64,000 nucleotides of DNA, from NCBI GenBank assembly GCA_913777465.1, contig CAJYRQ010000032.1, forward strand, positions 1 through 64,000, read 5' to 3'. This stretch comes from an uncultured Chryseobacterium sp. GTDB lineage: Bacteria; Bacteroidota; Bacteroidia; Flavobacteriales; Weeksellaceae. Under the pieces are notes generated by a model, which saw nothing but the letters and a program-made list of their open reading frames with translations, was not told the origin of the DNA and ran no database searches. Position numbers and translations under genes: made by a program. Each line of letters opens with the position of its first letter. Position 1 is the stretch's first letter. Positions 43,833 through 52,780 of this stretch are shown piece by piece.

Positions 43833-44246
43833 TTAAGAAGCCACTACCGTTCCCTTGAAAGAAAGGGTTTTAGGACTTTTGCTGTCGCTTGTGGTAACGT
43901 TTACCGTTTTCATGAACGGTCCTGCATTAGCCGCGTTATAGCTTGCTTCCACAAATCCTACTTTTCCGGGAAGGATCGGTGTTTTTGTATAGTTTGCCGT
44001 TGTACATCCGCATGAAGGCGCTACATTTTCGATGATGATCGGCTTTTTTGAAGTGTTGGTAAATTCAAATCGGATCAGTTTCGGTTTTCCCTGAGGGATA
44101 TTTCCTACTTCAATCGATTCTGATTTCCATTTGATGGCATCTGCCAATACGCTTACAACAGGAGCACCTACAGAAGGCAATACATTTGCATAGAACGGAG
44201 AACATGCTAAAACAGCAAGAAGTGCGGTAACTTTTAAATTTTTCAT
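43833..44246 (-). CDS. DUF1573 domain-containing protein
   Basis: A 137-residue exported protein. Start ATG at 44246 gives signal MKNLKVTALLAVLACSPFYANV. The domain shows FEFTNTSKKPIIIENVAPSCGCT, the usual DUF1573 Ig-like motif with a CGC pair, and VGFVEASYNA with a closing KTLSFKGTV. These proteins are common in Bacteroidetes and their function is unknown. Monocistronic, in opposite direction to the two-component genes. Confidence 0.88.
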   Translation of the reverse strand: MKNLKVTALLAVLACSPFYANVLPSVGAPVVSVLADAIKWKSESIEVGNIPQGKPKLIRFEFTNTSKKPIIIENVAPSCGCTTANYTKTPILPGKVGFVEASYNAANAGPFMKTVNVTTSDSKSPKTLSFKGTVVAS

Positions 44247-44405
44247 GATATACATTTTTAATGATGATTAACCGATAATTTTATTTAACAGAACAAATGT
44301 AAGCGGAAATTATGAATAGCGCCTGTTAACCGTTCTCAAACATTTGTTAATAAGTTGTTAACGATCAAAAATTAATAGATATTTTTGGATAATATTGCCC
44401 TGTCA

Positions 44406-45653
44406 ATGGAAATCAAGAAACTCAATATTATCATCACCCTTGGCTTTATAGCTATTATCGGTATTCTGATCGCACAGCTTCTGTGGACGCGACAGGCGTA
44501 TAATCTTGAGGATAAAAAATTCAACCAGACGGTAAATATCGCGTTGCTGGAAGTCGTGGAGAAGCTTTCCGGCGGAAAAGCCTCTTTTACCGAAAGCCCC
44601 GTGCAGAATATCTCCAACGATTATTATGTGGTGAACATCAATAACGAATTCCACCCTGATGTTCTGGAGCATTACCTGAAAACGGAATTCACCAGATTCC
44701 AGATCAATAGCGATTACGTATACGCCGTTTACAACTGCCACAGCGATAAAATGCTGTACGGAAAGTACATTTCCAAAGACCAGGACGAGACGAATAATAA
44801 GGTGATTAAATTTCCGAAGCATAAAAATCTGGTGTATTACTTTTCCATCCGCTTTCCGGACAAAACGACTTACCTCATCAGCTCGCTGAGGTTCTGGTAC
44901 GTGCTTACTTTTGCGCTGATCATTATTCTTCTGGTGTATGTATACTCCATCTATACTATAATTCAGCAGAAAAAATTCTCGGAACTGCAACGGGATTTCA
45001 TCAACAATATGACCCATGAGTTCAAGACTCCGCTGTCTTCCATCCTTTTGGCTTCGGAAGCATTAACCAAACAAAATACCGTAAAGGAAAACCCCAAGCT
45101 GCAGACGTACACCTCCATCATAACCGACCAGGGCAACAAGCTTAACCACCACATCGAAAAAATACTGAATATTGCAAAAAATGATGCTTCAGGCTTATCG
45201 CTGAAACCACAGAGGATCGTTTTACTGACTTTTATCCGGGAAATTACCGAAACCGTGAGACAAAAAAACGAACATATTTCCCTGGAACTTCACATTGATG
45301 AAAACATTTCGGTGATTGCCGATGAATTCCATTTTGCCAATATCATTTACAACCTCTTGGACAATTCCATTAAGTATTGCGAAACGGAGCCGGTGATTAT
45401 TATTTCTGCCCATACCGAACAAAAAGGCTTATCTTTAAAGTTTAAAGACAACGGAATGGGAATCCCTGCTAAGAATATGCCTCATATCTTTGATAAGTTC
45501 TACCGGATACATACCCCGAAAAGTGAGGAAGTTATCGGGTTCGGACTGGGTTTGTTTTATGTAAAAAAAGTTGTCCGGCAGCATGGCTGGAAAATTTCTG
45601 TGGAAAACAACAGCGGCAAAGGTATTACCACCACCCTCTATATTCCTTTTTAG
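44406..45653 (+). CDS. sensor histidine kinase, HisKA type
   Basis: A 415-residue kinase. Two transmembrane helices (about residues 8-26 and 168-190) enclose a periplasmic sensor of about 140 residues of unknown type. The H box is NMTHEFKTPLSS. HATPase_c motifs: NIIYNLLDNSIKY, DNGMGIP, FGLGLFYVKKV. The ATG at 44406 is preferred to an upstream TTG at 44385. It is followed after 13 bases by an OmpR-type regulator, its likely partner. Confidence 0.92.
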   Translation: MEIKKLNIIITLGFIAIIGILIAQLLWTRQAYNLEDKKFNQTVNIALLEVVEKLSGGKASFTESPVQNISNDYYVVNINNEFHPDVLEHYLKTEFTRFQINSDYVYAVYNCHSDKMLYGKYISKDQDETNNKVIKFPKHKNLVYYFSIRFPDKTTYLISSLRFWYVLTFALIIILLVYVYSIYTIIQQKKFSELQRDFINNMTHEFKTPLSSILLASEALTKQNTVKENPKLQTYTSIITDQGNKLNHHIEKILNIAKNDASGLSLKPQRIVLLTFIREITETVRQKNEHISLELHIDENISVIADEFHFANIIYNLLDNSIKYCETEPVIIISAHTEQKGLSLKFKDNGMGIPAKNMPHIFDKFYRIHTPKSEEVIGFGLGLFYVKKVVRQHGWKISVENNSGKGITTTLYIPF

Positions 45654-45666
45654 ACTATGAAATACC

Positions 45667-46347
45667 ATGGAAAAATCTAAAATTCTGTATGCCGAAGATG
45701 ACCAGACGATCGCTTTCCTGATTCAGGACAGTCTGGAAAATTACTATGATATCGCTTGCTTTTCCGACGGAAAATCTGCTTTGGAAGCTTTTCACCGACA
45801 GGATTTCGACATCTGCCTGCTGGACATCATGATGCCGGAGATGAACGGTTTTGAACTGGCAGAACAGATCCGCAACAGAAATTCTGAAATTCCGATTATT
45901 TTTATTTCGGCAAAATCATTGAAAGAAGACCGGATCCGGGGCCTGAAAATCGGCGCGGATGATTATTTGGTAAAGCCTTTCAGCATTGAGGAACTGATTC
46001 TCAAGATTGAGGTATTCCTGCGCCGGTCTAAAAAAACAAATACTTCACCGCAAAAATATAAGGTCGGAAAATTTGATTTCGATCCTAAAAATTATACGCT
46101 GCACGATGCACATGGAACCACAACCCTTACCCAGAGAGAATCCGAGTTGCTTTTTTATTTTATCCGGAATAAAAATACGGTGCTGAAAAGACAGGATATC
46201 CTGAAAGCCATCTGGGGCGATGACGATTATTTCATGGGCCGGAGCCTGGACGTTTTTATTTCGAGGCTCCGTAAAGTGCTTGCCGGCGAAGAAAACATCA
46301 TGATCGAAAACCTTCATGGGATCGGCTTCCGCTTTTCTGAGGAATAG
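45667..46347 (+). CDS. OmpR/PhoB family response regulator
   Basis: A 226-residue regulator. Receiver domain with ILYAEDDQT (acidic pocket), phospho-acceptor Asp in CLLDIMMPEMNGFE near residue 53 and Lys in DDYLVKPF. C-terminal winged helix: LTQRESELLFYF and VFISRLRKVL. Partner of the kinase upstream. No terminator is seen after it; a 600-base repeat-rich gap follows. Confidence 0.94.
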   Translation: MEKSKILYAEDDQTIAFLIQDSLENYYDIACFSDGKSALEAFHRQDFDICLLDIMMPEMNGFELAEQIRNRNSEIPIIFISAKSLKEDRIRGLKIGADDYLVKPFSIEELILKIEVFLRRSKKTNTSPQKYKVGKFDFDPKNYTLHDAHGTTTLTQRESELLFYFIRNKNTVLKRQDILKAIWGDDDYFMGRSLDVFISRLRKVLAGEENIMIENLHGIGFRFSEE

Positions 46348-46393
46348 TTTGTAACTAATGTAAACCCGAAGTAGAAATCGGATGAAGGGGCAG

Positions 46394-46420
46394 GAAGAGG
46401 GAAGCCGGATGCTGGGAGTT
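46394..46420. repeat. dispersed 27-mer repeat, copy C
   Basis: GAAGAGGGAAGCCGGATGCT then GGGAGTT. Its reverse complement matches copy B at 25 of 27 positions. It is inverted relative to copy D 420 bases to the right. Confidence 0.75.
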
Positions 46421-46593
46421 TCTCTTGTCAACATTACTTCCAACGGTATTAATTGTCAAACCAAATCGATGGTTACCATTTCGATAGAAGATGTATTTAA
46501 ATATACTTTATCAGCAAACTCAATTCCAATCTTCTATTTTGTTAATCATCTAAAAATAAATCAGATACAACCGAGTTCATATTAATTTAACGT

Positions 46594-46865
46594 GAATTCG
46601 ACAGTATTTAACTAATATTCATACGTTTATTTAATTAAAAAATAAAATTAAGACTCATTAAAAATCCTGTTGCCAGCCGAATGAATAAGCGATTCGCACT
46701 TTTCATAGGATTTCAAAGCTATTTGAGCAACGATTTAAACAAGAACGCGCTCTCAAATGGAATAACAAAAGATTCAGTTTAATTATATTTTTGGCAGCAG
46801 AAAATATCATTTAATAACCAGGCCATACCGACCAGCAAAACATCCAGTGTCCGGCATCCCTCTTC
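46594..46865. repeat. large dispersed repeat, copy D
   Basis: Begins GAATTCGACAGTATTTAACT (46594-46620) and ends with the 27-mer at 46839-46865, the same order as copy B. The interior is diverged, with length about 270 against 248 bases. Confidence 0.6.
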
Positions 46866-46955
46866 CAGCCAATTTTTCTTAAATTTTAAATAACGAAACA
46901 ATAAACCATTATCTTTTAATTTTTATAAATTTACCCTTCACAAAATTGTTGTTTT

Positions 46956-49253
46956 ATGAAAAGGTCAGGGACTGCTGTTTTTACACTTCTTTTATTTTCC
47001 GGTTTTTATCTGAAAGCTCAGAATTTCGAAAAACTTTACCAATATGTTAACCCGCTGATCGGAACGGAAAAAATGGGACATACCTACCCCGGTGCCACCG
47101 CTCCCTTCGGAGCCGTCCAGCTGAGTCCTGAAACAGATACCATTGCGTATGAACTGAACGGCAAATACAATGGTGAAGTGTATAAATACTGTGCCGGTTA
47201 CCGGTACGAAGATCGGACGATCGTGGGTTTCAGCTCAACGCATTTCAGCGGAACGGGGCATTCCGATCTCGGGGACTTCCTGATTATGCCGACTACCGGA
47301 GAGCTGCAACTGAATCCCGGAACGGCTTCTCATCCGGAAAACGGCTACCGCAGCCGGTTTTCGCATCAGAATGAAACTGCAGAAGCCGGTTATTATAAGG
47401 TAAAATTAGACGATCATAATATCTTCGCAGAAATTACCGCCACTACAAGAGTCGGTGTACACCGCTATACCTTTCCGAAATCCGACCAGGCCCATATCAT
47501 TCTGGATCTGATGGCCGGAATTTACAATTACGACGGCAAAAATGTATGGACGTATGTCCGTGTGGAAAACGGCACTACGGTAACCGGCTACCGGCAGACC
47601 AACGGCTGGGCCAGAACGAGGACCGTTTATTTTGCCATGAAATTTTCCAAGCCGTTCAAATCATACGGGCAGAAGAATTATGACGGCAAACAGGTATATA
47701 ACGGGTTCTGGAGAAAATTCGATCAGACCAGAAACTTCCCGGAAATCGCCGGGAAAAATCTTAAAATGTATTTTGATTTTAATACGGATGAAAACGAAGC
47801 GATTGAAGTAAAGCTTGCCATTTCGCCGGTAAGTCAGTCGAATGCCCTGGAAAATCTTGAAACGGAAACCGGAAACCTTTCTTTCGATCAGGTAAAAGCA
47901 CAAACCCAAGACCGCTGGAACAACGAACTGAATAAAATCATTATTAAAGGGTCGGAGACCGAAAAAACGAGTTTTTATACGGCGATGTATCATACCTTTA
48001 TTAATCCGACTGTATATATCGACTTAAACGGTGAATATAAAGGTCTGGATCAAAATACCCATAAAGCGGAAGGCTTTACGAACTATACTACCTTCTCCAT
48101 TTGGGATACCTATCGGGCGCTGCATCCTTTCTTCAATATCATTCAGCCTAAGCGCAACAGGGATATGGTACAATCGATGATGGCGCACTACAATCAGTTT
48201 TCGATGAAAATGCTGCCGATCTGGTCGCATTATGCCAATGACAACTGGTGCATGAGCGGTTATCACAGTGTGAGCGTGGTGGCTGATGCGATCATCAAAG
48301 GCAACTATTCCGGAAATGCCAAAGAAGCCCTGAAGGCCTGTGTAGAAACGGCCAATAAAAGAAATTATGAAGGGATCGGACAATATATTGACCTGGGCTA
48401 TATCCCTGCCGATAAAAACGGGACTTCCGTTTCCAACACATTGGAATACGCCTACGACGACTGGGCGATTGCCCAGCTGGCTAAACATCTGGGAGAAACG
48501 GAAATTTATAATACATTCATCAAACGCTCTGAAAACTGGAAAAACAATTTCGACAGCAGCATCGGATTTATGCGTCCGCGGCTGGCCGACGGAAGCTATA
48601 AAAAAGATTTTAATGCCCTGAGCACGCACGGACAGGGTTTTATTGAAGGGAACTCCTGGAATTACAGCTTCTTTGTCCCTCAAAATCCGGATGAACTTAT
48701 CCGCTTGATGGGCGGAAAGAAAAAATTTGCTTCCAAGCTGGACGAACTGTTCACCATGCATCTGCCGGATGAATTTTTTGCCGACACGGAAGATATTACC
48801 CGTGAGGGCATCATCGGTGGTTATGTCCACGGAAATGAGCCGGCCCATCATGTCGCCTATCTGTACAATTGGGCGGGCCAGCCATGGAAAACCCAGGCGC
48901 AGGTAAGGCGGATCCTGGAAATGCAGTATAAGGCAACCCCGGACGGGCTGGGCGGAAACGACGATACCGGACAGATGAGTGCCTGGTATATCCTGAGCTC
49001 ATTAGGTTTTTATCCTGTAGCTCCGGGATCGGAAGATTATGCGATTGGAAGCCCGGCTGTTGATCATGCAATTCTGCATTTGGAAAACGGAAAAACATTT
49101 GAAATTGAAGCCATTAGTCAGGCACCGAAAAATGTATATGTTCAAAAAATCCTTCTGAACGGAAAGGAGATTAAAAATTTCACACTGAAACATTCCGAGA
49201 TGATGAATGGCGGGAAGCTGATTTTTTATATGGGCCCTAAAGCAAAAAAGTAA
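46956..49253 (+). CDS. GH92 family glycoside hydrolase, putative alpha-mannosidase
   Basis: A 765-residue exported enzyme. Signal peptide MKRSGTAVFTLLLFSGFYLKAQ. The GH92 start YVNPLIGTEKMGHTYPGATAPFGAVQLSPET is unmistakable, and the (alpha/alpha)6 barrel motifs NTLEYAYDDWAIAQLA, QGFIEGNSWNYSFF and GNDDTGQMSAWY are present, including the acidic residues used for calcium-dependent mannosidase chemistry. It probably trims alpha-mannose from host or environmental glycans. Periplasmic or surface location; no T9SS domain. Confidence 0.95.
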   Translation: MKRSGTAVFTLLLFSGFYLKAQNFEKLYQYVNPLIGTEKMGHTYPGATAPFGAVQLSPETDTIAYELNGKYNGEVYKYCAGYRYEDRTIVGFSSTHFSGTGHSDLGDFLIMPTTGELQLNPGTASHPENGYRSRFSHQNETAEAGYYKVKLDDHNIFAEITATTRVGVHRYTFPKSDQAHIILDLMAGIYNYDGKNVWTYVRVENGTTVTGYRQTNGWARTRTVYFAMKFSKPFKSYGQKNYDGKQVYNGFWRKFDQTRNFPEIAGKNLKMYFDFNTDENEAIEVKLAISPVSQSNALENLETETGNLSFDQVKAQTQDRWNNELNKIIIKGSETEKTSFYTAMYHTFINPTVYIDLNGEYKGLDQNTHKAEGFTNYTTFSIWDTYRALHPFFNIIQPKRNRDMVQSMMAHYNQFSMKMLPIWSHYANDNWCMSGYHSVSVVADAIIKGNYSGNAKEALKACVETANKRNYEGIGQYIDLGYIPADKNGTSVSNTLEYAYDDWAIAQLAKHLGETEIYNTFIKRSENWKNNFDSSIGFMRPRLADGSYKKDFNALSTHGQGFIEGNSWNYSFFVPQNPDELIRLMGGKKKFASKLDELFTMHLPDEFFADTEDITREGIIGGYVHGNEPAHHVAYLYNWAGQPWKTQAQVRRILEMQYKATPDGLGGNDDTGQMSAWYILSSLGFYPVAPGSEDYAIGSPAVDHAILHLENGKTFEIEAISQAPKNVYVQKILLNGKEIKNFTLKHSEMMNGGKLIFYMGPKAKK

Positions 49254-49503
49254 ACGCGCAGATTTTATTTCCCTTACAGATGGCACGGGTTTTCACGGAT
49301 GTTTGCGCTTTTTTTTTAATAAAGCATGCTATTTATTTCAGATAAGATCACGAATCATGATACCTGATAAATGGTGAAAGGCAAATAAAAAACATTTATC
49401 ATCTTTAAAATTCCCTATCCGTATTTTGATTACGGCATTCGGGGATTTGCAAACACCCGTTTTCTTTATTCTGCTGAAATTTGTATCATTAAACATCAAT
49501 CGT
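49254..49503. other. short intergenic region before aldo/keto reductase
   Basis: 250 bases. The first part has GCGCAGATTTT and GGGTTTTCACGGATG text (dispersed CCGTGAAAA-type word) ending in a T run, possibly the GH92 terminator. Confidence 0.4.
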
Positions 49504-50511
49504 ATGAATACAAAAAAAGTAAAGCTAGGAAGCCAGGGACTTATCGTTCCGAATATCGGACTGGGATGTATGGGCATGACCGGTTTCGGAGATGCGGATA
49601 TGTATGGTAAAACCGATGAGCACGAAGCCATCGCCACCATTCACCGTTCTTTGGAACTGGGAGGAAATTTCCTCGACACGGCCGACCTTTACGGTCCGTT
49701 CAAAAATGAACAGCTGATTGCCAAAGCCATTACCGGCAGCCGGGAACAATACATCATTGCCACCAAATTCGGATGGGAAATCGATGACCAGGATCAGGTA
49801 ACCTGGAAGATCAATGGCCGTAAAGATTATGTAAAAAAATCCGTGGAACGTTCTCTGAAGAACCTTAAGACCGATTACATCGACCTGTATTATATGCACC
49901 GTCTCGACAAAACCACCCCTGTTGAGGAAACGGTAGGCGCCATGAGCGAGCTGGTTCAGGAAGGAAAGGTAAAATATATCGGTCTTTCTGAAGTGTCTTC
50001 GGAGACGGTAAAAAGGGCTCATGCCGTACATCCGGTATCGGCGGTTCAGAGTGAGTATTCATTGTTTGAAAGAACGGTAGAGGAGAAAGACGTCCTACGG
50101 ACGCTTGATGAACTGGGTATCGGATTTGTCGCCTACTCGCCATTGGGAAGAGGCTTCCTGTCCGGGCAGATCCGTTCCATCGATGATCTTCCTGAAAATG
50201 ATTTCCGGAGGGCTATTCCCCGCTTTCAGGAACAGCATTTCCATAAAAATATAGAACTGGTAAAAACCATAGAAGAACTGGCATCGGAAAAAGGAGTTAC
50301 CTCATCGCAGCTGGCCCTGGCCTGGATCATCAGCAAAGGCATTACTCCGATTCCGGGCACCAAGCGGAGAGCCTACCTCGAACAGAATATGGCGGCGGCT
50401 GAAATTCATTTAAGCGATGACGATCTTTCCAGGCTGGAAAGCATTGTTCCCCTCGGAACCGATACCGGTGCTCCGTATGATGAATTCAGCATGGGGCTTC
50501 TGGATTATTAA
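49504..50511 (+). CDS. aldo/keto reductase
   Basis: A 335-residue NADPH-dependent oxidoreductase. The ATG at 49504 gives MNTKKVKLGSQGLIVPNIGLGCMG. Catalytic tetrad pieces: Asp and Tyr in DTADLYG, Lys in IATKFGW, His in YYMHRLD. The C-terminal cofactor pocket is GITPIPGTKRRAYLEQN. Close in pattern to the YghZ/IolS-type group. An AraC regulator follows 99 bases downstream on the same strand and could control it. Confidence 0.93.
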   Translation: MNTKKVKLGSQGLIVPNIGLGCMGMTGFGDADMYGKTDEHEAIATIHRSLELGGNFLDTADLYGPFKNEQLIAKAITGSREQYIIATKFGWEIDDQDQVTWKINGRKDYVKKSVERSLKNLKTDYIDLYYMHRLDKTTPVEETVGAMSELVQEGKVKYIGLSEVSSETVKRAHAVHPVSAVQSEYSLFERTVEEKDVLRTLDELGIGFVAYSPLGRGFLSGQIRSIDDLPENDFRRAIPRFQEQHFHKNIELVKTIEELASEKGVTSSQLALAWIISKGITPIPGTKRRAYLEQNMAAAEIHLSDDDLSRLESIVPLGTDTGAPYDEFSMGLLDY

Positions 50512-50535
50512 TGAAACCTCACAGGCTTAAAATGC

Positions 50536-50569
50536 TATACCTCATAGGTTTTGAAATCTATGAGGTATA
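50536..50569 (+). terminator. terminator/repeat hairpin after aldo/keto reductase
   Basis: A perfect 12-bp stem TATACCTCATAG with 10-base loop. The preceding CCTCACAGG text also occurs at 32897 (AAACCTCACAGGTTTTATAC), so it may belong to a dispersed hairpin family. Confidence 0.65.
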
Positions 50570-50610
50570 CATTCCGTTTAAATTATTAATTTTATATAAA
50601 ATCTCCCGCT

Positions 50611-51507
50611 ATGCATACCATTCCGTCCATTTCTGCTTTTCACCGCCTGCTTTCCCTTCCGGAACCCAAACATCCGATGGTAAGCGTTATCAATATGTCG
50701 GAGAGTATTTTCCTGGAAGATGAGACCTGGAAAGGATTTGTGAACCGCTTTTACTGTGTGGCCCTGAAAAGAAACGCCAGAGGCAAAATGCGTTACGGAC
50801 AGCAACACTATGATTATGATAAAGGCGTCCTGAGTTTTACGGCCCCTAATCAGGTCCAGTATCTCGATGTTAAAACCATGGAATGCGATTCGGCAGGCTA
50901 CCTGCTGATTTTCCACGAAGATTTTCTACTGAAGCATCCGCTGGCACAAGCTATTTCCGGATTCGGTTTTTTTTCCTATGCCGTGAATGAAGCCCTGCAC
51001 CTGTCGGAAGATGAAGAAAACGATTTGCTTGAAATTCTTTTTAAGATCGATAAAGAATGCGGCCGCATCGATATCCATACCCAGGAAATTATCCTTTCCC
51101 AAATCGATCTTCTTCTGAATTACTCCAGGCGCTTTTATGAAAGACAGTTCATTACCCGAAAAAACAGCAATCATCAGCTGCTGGTAAAATTCGAGCGGTT
51201 TCTTAATGAATATTTCAATAGCAATTCATCCGAAAAAGGAATGCTGACGGTTCAGCAGATTGCCCAGGCCATGAACATTTCCCCGAATTATTTAAGTGAC
51301 CTCTTAAGAATCCATACCGGACAGAATACGCAGCAGCATATCCATGAGAAGCTCATCAGCAAAGCCAAGGAAAAATTGTCCGTCACCAATCTTTCGGTCA
51401 GCGAGATTGCCTATGGGCTTGGGTTTGAACATTCCCAGTCGTTCAGTACGCTTTTTAAGAAAAAAACGAAGATGTCGCCATTAGAATTCCGGCAGGCATT
51501 CAGTTGA
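50611..51507 (+). CDS. AraC family transcriptional regulator
   Basis: A 298-residue regulator. An N-terminal cupin-like ligand domain (residues 15-170) is followed by the AraC double helix-turn-helix: TVQQIAQAMNISPNYLSDLLRIHTG and VSEIAYGLGFEHSQSFSTLFKKKTKMSPLEFR. Located 99 bases after the aldo/keto reductase and likely its regulator. Ends at a weak bidirectional terminator. Confidence 0.92.
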   Translation: MHTIPSISAFHRLLSLPEPKHPMVSVINMSESIFLEDETWKGFVNRFYCVALKRNARGKMRYGQQHYDYDKGVLSFTAPNQVQYLDVKTMECDSAGYLLIFHEDFLLKHPLAQAISGFGFFSYAVNEALHLSEDEENDLLEILFKIDKECGRIDIHTQEIILSQIDLLLNYSRRFYERQFITRKNSNHQLLVKFERFLNEYFNSNSSEKGMLTVQQIAQAMNISPNYLSDLLRIHTGQNTQQHIHEKLISKAKEKLSVTNLSVSEIAYGLGFEHSQSFSTLFKKKTKMSPLEFRQAFS

Positions 51508-51588
51508 AACAGCGGCTGACGGAAGACAGTTACCTGGTGTTCGAAGAGAATATCGCCGGCACCGGATTACTATTTATTAAAACAAAAA

Positions 51589-51609
51589 AGCCTGTATGAC
51601 ACGCAGGCT
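51589..51609. terminator. weak bidirectional terminator
   Basis: AGCCTG pairs with CAGGCT around 9 bases, with A run left and T-containing text right. Lies between the AraC and HxlR genes, which converge. Confidence 0.6.
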
Positions 51610-51622
51610 CTATATTTTGAAA

Positions 51623-52000
51623 TCAGGACATTTCCTCTTTAATTTTCATCTTATGTGTTCTTCCCCATTCGGCAAGTGCAATGATTACCGGTTTTAGCGT
51701 ACGGCTGTAATCTGTTGAAATATATTCTACGACTACAGGTGTTTGTTCTGCATGCACTACCCTTTTTACAAATCCGTTCAGTTCAAGGTCTTTTAATTCG
51801 TTGGAAAGAACCCTGGCAGAAATTCCTTCAACTTTTCTCTGCAATTCATTGAACCGGATATTCCCGCTTTCCTGAAGAACGATAATAATTTTCAGCTTCC
51901 ATTTTCCGCCGATCACATAGATGGCATCTTCAACGGAAGCAAGATGCCCCGAACATTCCTGCGCCGTTACCGGCTTTTCAAAAATGACTGTATTTTCCAT
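51623..52000 (-). CDS. HxlR family transcriptional regulator
   Basis: A 125-residue winged-helix regulator. AIYVIGGKWKLKIIIVLQESGNIRFNEL and VEGISARVLSNELKDLELNGFV are the HxlR signature. A Cys in the N-terminal AQECSGH could sense quinones or electrophiles. It is divergent from the azoreductase gene with a 110-base shared region containing repeated TTACTGCTAAC sites. Confidence 0.93.
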   Translation of the reverse strand: MENTVIFEKPVTAQECSGHLASVEDAIYVIGGKWKLKIIIVLQESGNIRFNELQRKVEGISARVLSNELKDLELNGFVKRVVHAEQTPVVVEYISTDYSRTLKPVIIALAEWGRTHKMKIKEEMS

Positions 52001-52025
52001 AGATTCCCATTTTTACTAACCCAAA

Positions 52026-52056
52026 GGTTACTGCTAACCTTTTGTTTACTGCTAAC
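52026..52056. promoter_or_regulatory. probable HxlR operator pair
   Basis: GGTTACTGCTAACC (52026-52039) is a perfect inverted repeat, and TTACTGCTAAC recurs 18 bases later (52046-52056). They sit between the divergent HxlR and azoreductase genes. Confidence 0.6.
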
Positions 52057-52066
52057 TTTTGATAAG

Positions 52067-52074
52067 CAAATGTA
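52067..52074 (-). promoter_or_regulatory. HxlR gene promoter -7 element
   Basis: TACATTTG on the minus strand matches TAnnTTTG exactly. The operator pair would lie just downstream of the start, consistent with autorepression. Confidence 0.45.
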
Positions 52075-52110
52075 CCTAATTTTACTGAAGAAATTTTAAA
52101 TAAAAAAATT

Positions 52111-52716
52111 ATGAAAAATATCCTCCATATTATTTCAAGCCCAAGAGGAGAAATATCCGCAAGCAGAAAATTAGGAAAAGCCGTGGTGGAAAAAATCCTT
52201 GAAAAGTATCCGGATGCCGTTGTAAAAGAGCGTGACCTTACAAAAAAGCCAGTCCCGGTATTGGAAGAAGTACACATCAATACTTTTTTCTCTTCGCCGG
52301 AGAATTACTCTCCTGAGCAGCAATCGATCAACAGCTATTCCGAGGAATTAATTTCCGAACTGAAAGAGGCCGACATGATCGTTATCGATTCTCCAATGTA
52401 TAATTTTTCAGTTCCGACCACACTGAAAGCCTATTTTGATTTTACTTCCCGGGCAGGCTATACTTTTAAATATAGTGAAGACGGGCCGAAAGGATTGCTG
52501 GATAGTAATAAAAAATTATATATCGCCTTTACATCAGGCAATATTTATTCAACAGGGCCGTACCAGATTTATGATTCCAATGTGCCTTACATTAAACATA
52601 TTTTCGGATTCTATGGAATTTCAGACGTCCGTGTTTTCCGGGCAGAAGGACTGGCCATTCCCGGGATCATGGAAACTTCGATGCAAAAAGCAATTGACGC
52701 AATTGCAATAGACTAA
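52111..52716 (+). CDS. azoR: FMN-dependent NADH-azoreductase
   Basis: A 201-residue flavodoxin-like enzyme. Phosphate-binding start HIISSPRGEISASRKLG and the conserved PMYNFSVPTTLKAYFD are typical of AzoR. It reduces quinones, azo dyes and related electrophiles with NADH. Divergent from the HxlR regulator, which probably represses it until an electrophile is present. A bidirectional terminator at 52741-52769 follows. Confidence 0.9.
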   Translation: MKNILHIISSPRGEISASRKLGKAVVEKILEKYPDAVVKERDLTKKPVPVLEEVHINTFFSSPENYSPEQQSINSYSEELISELKEADMIVIDSPMYNFSVPTTLKAYFDFTSRAGYTFKYSEDGPKGLLDSNKKLYIAFTSGNIYSTGPYQIYDSNVPYIKHIFGFYGISDVRVFRAEGLAIPGIMETSMQKAIDAIAID

Positions 52717-52740
52717 TACCATTTGAATAAAGATCAGAAA

Positions 52741-52769
52741 AAAGCCTTCTCAACATTTGAAAAGGCTTT
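52741..52769. terminator. bidirectional terminator
   Basis: AAAGCCTT pairs with AAGGCTTT around 13 bases with A and T tracts on the two sides, between the converging azoreductase and dihydroorotase genes. Confidence 0.75.
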
Positions 52770-52780
52770 CTTTATTATTT

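Larger units (their letters stand above)
46348..46955. other. gene-free interval made of dispersed repeats
   Basis: About 608 bases. Carries the 27-mer at 46394-46420 and the larger repeat copy D at 46594-46865. A 67-codon frame at 46382 is translated from repeat DNA and is not a credible gene. The GH92 leader, with a TATCTTTT element near 46911, completes it. Confidence 0.6.

Noticed and set aside
46382-46585. 67-codon frame in a gene-free gap
   Set aside because: It begins within a dispersed 27-mer repeat and shows no family or leader.
48024-48851. 275-codon minus-strand frame opposite GH92
   Set aside because: Antisense to a conserved glycosidase; no motif.
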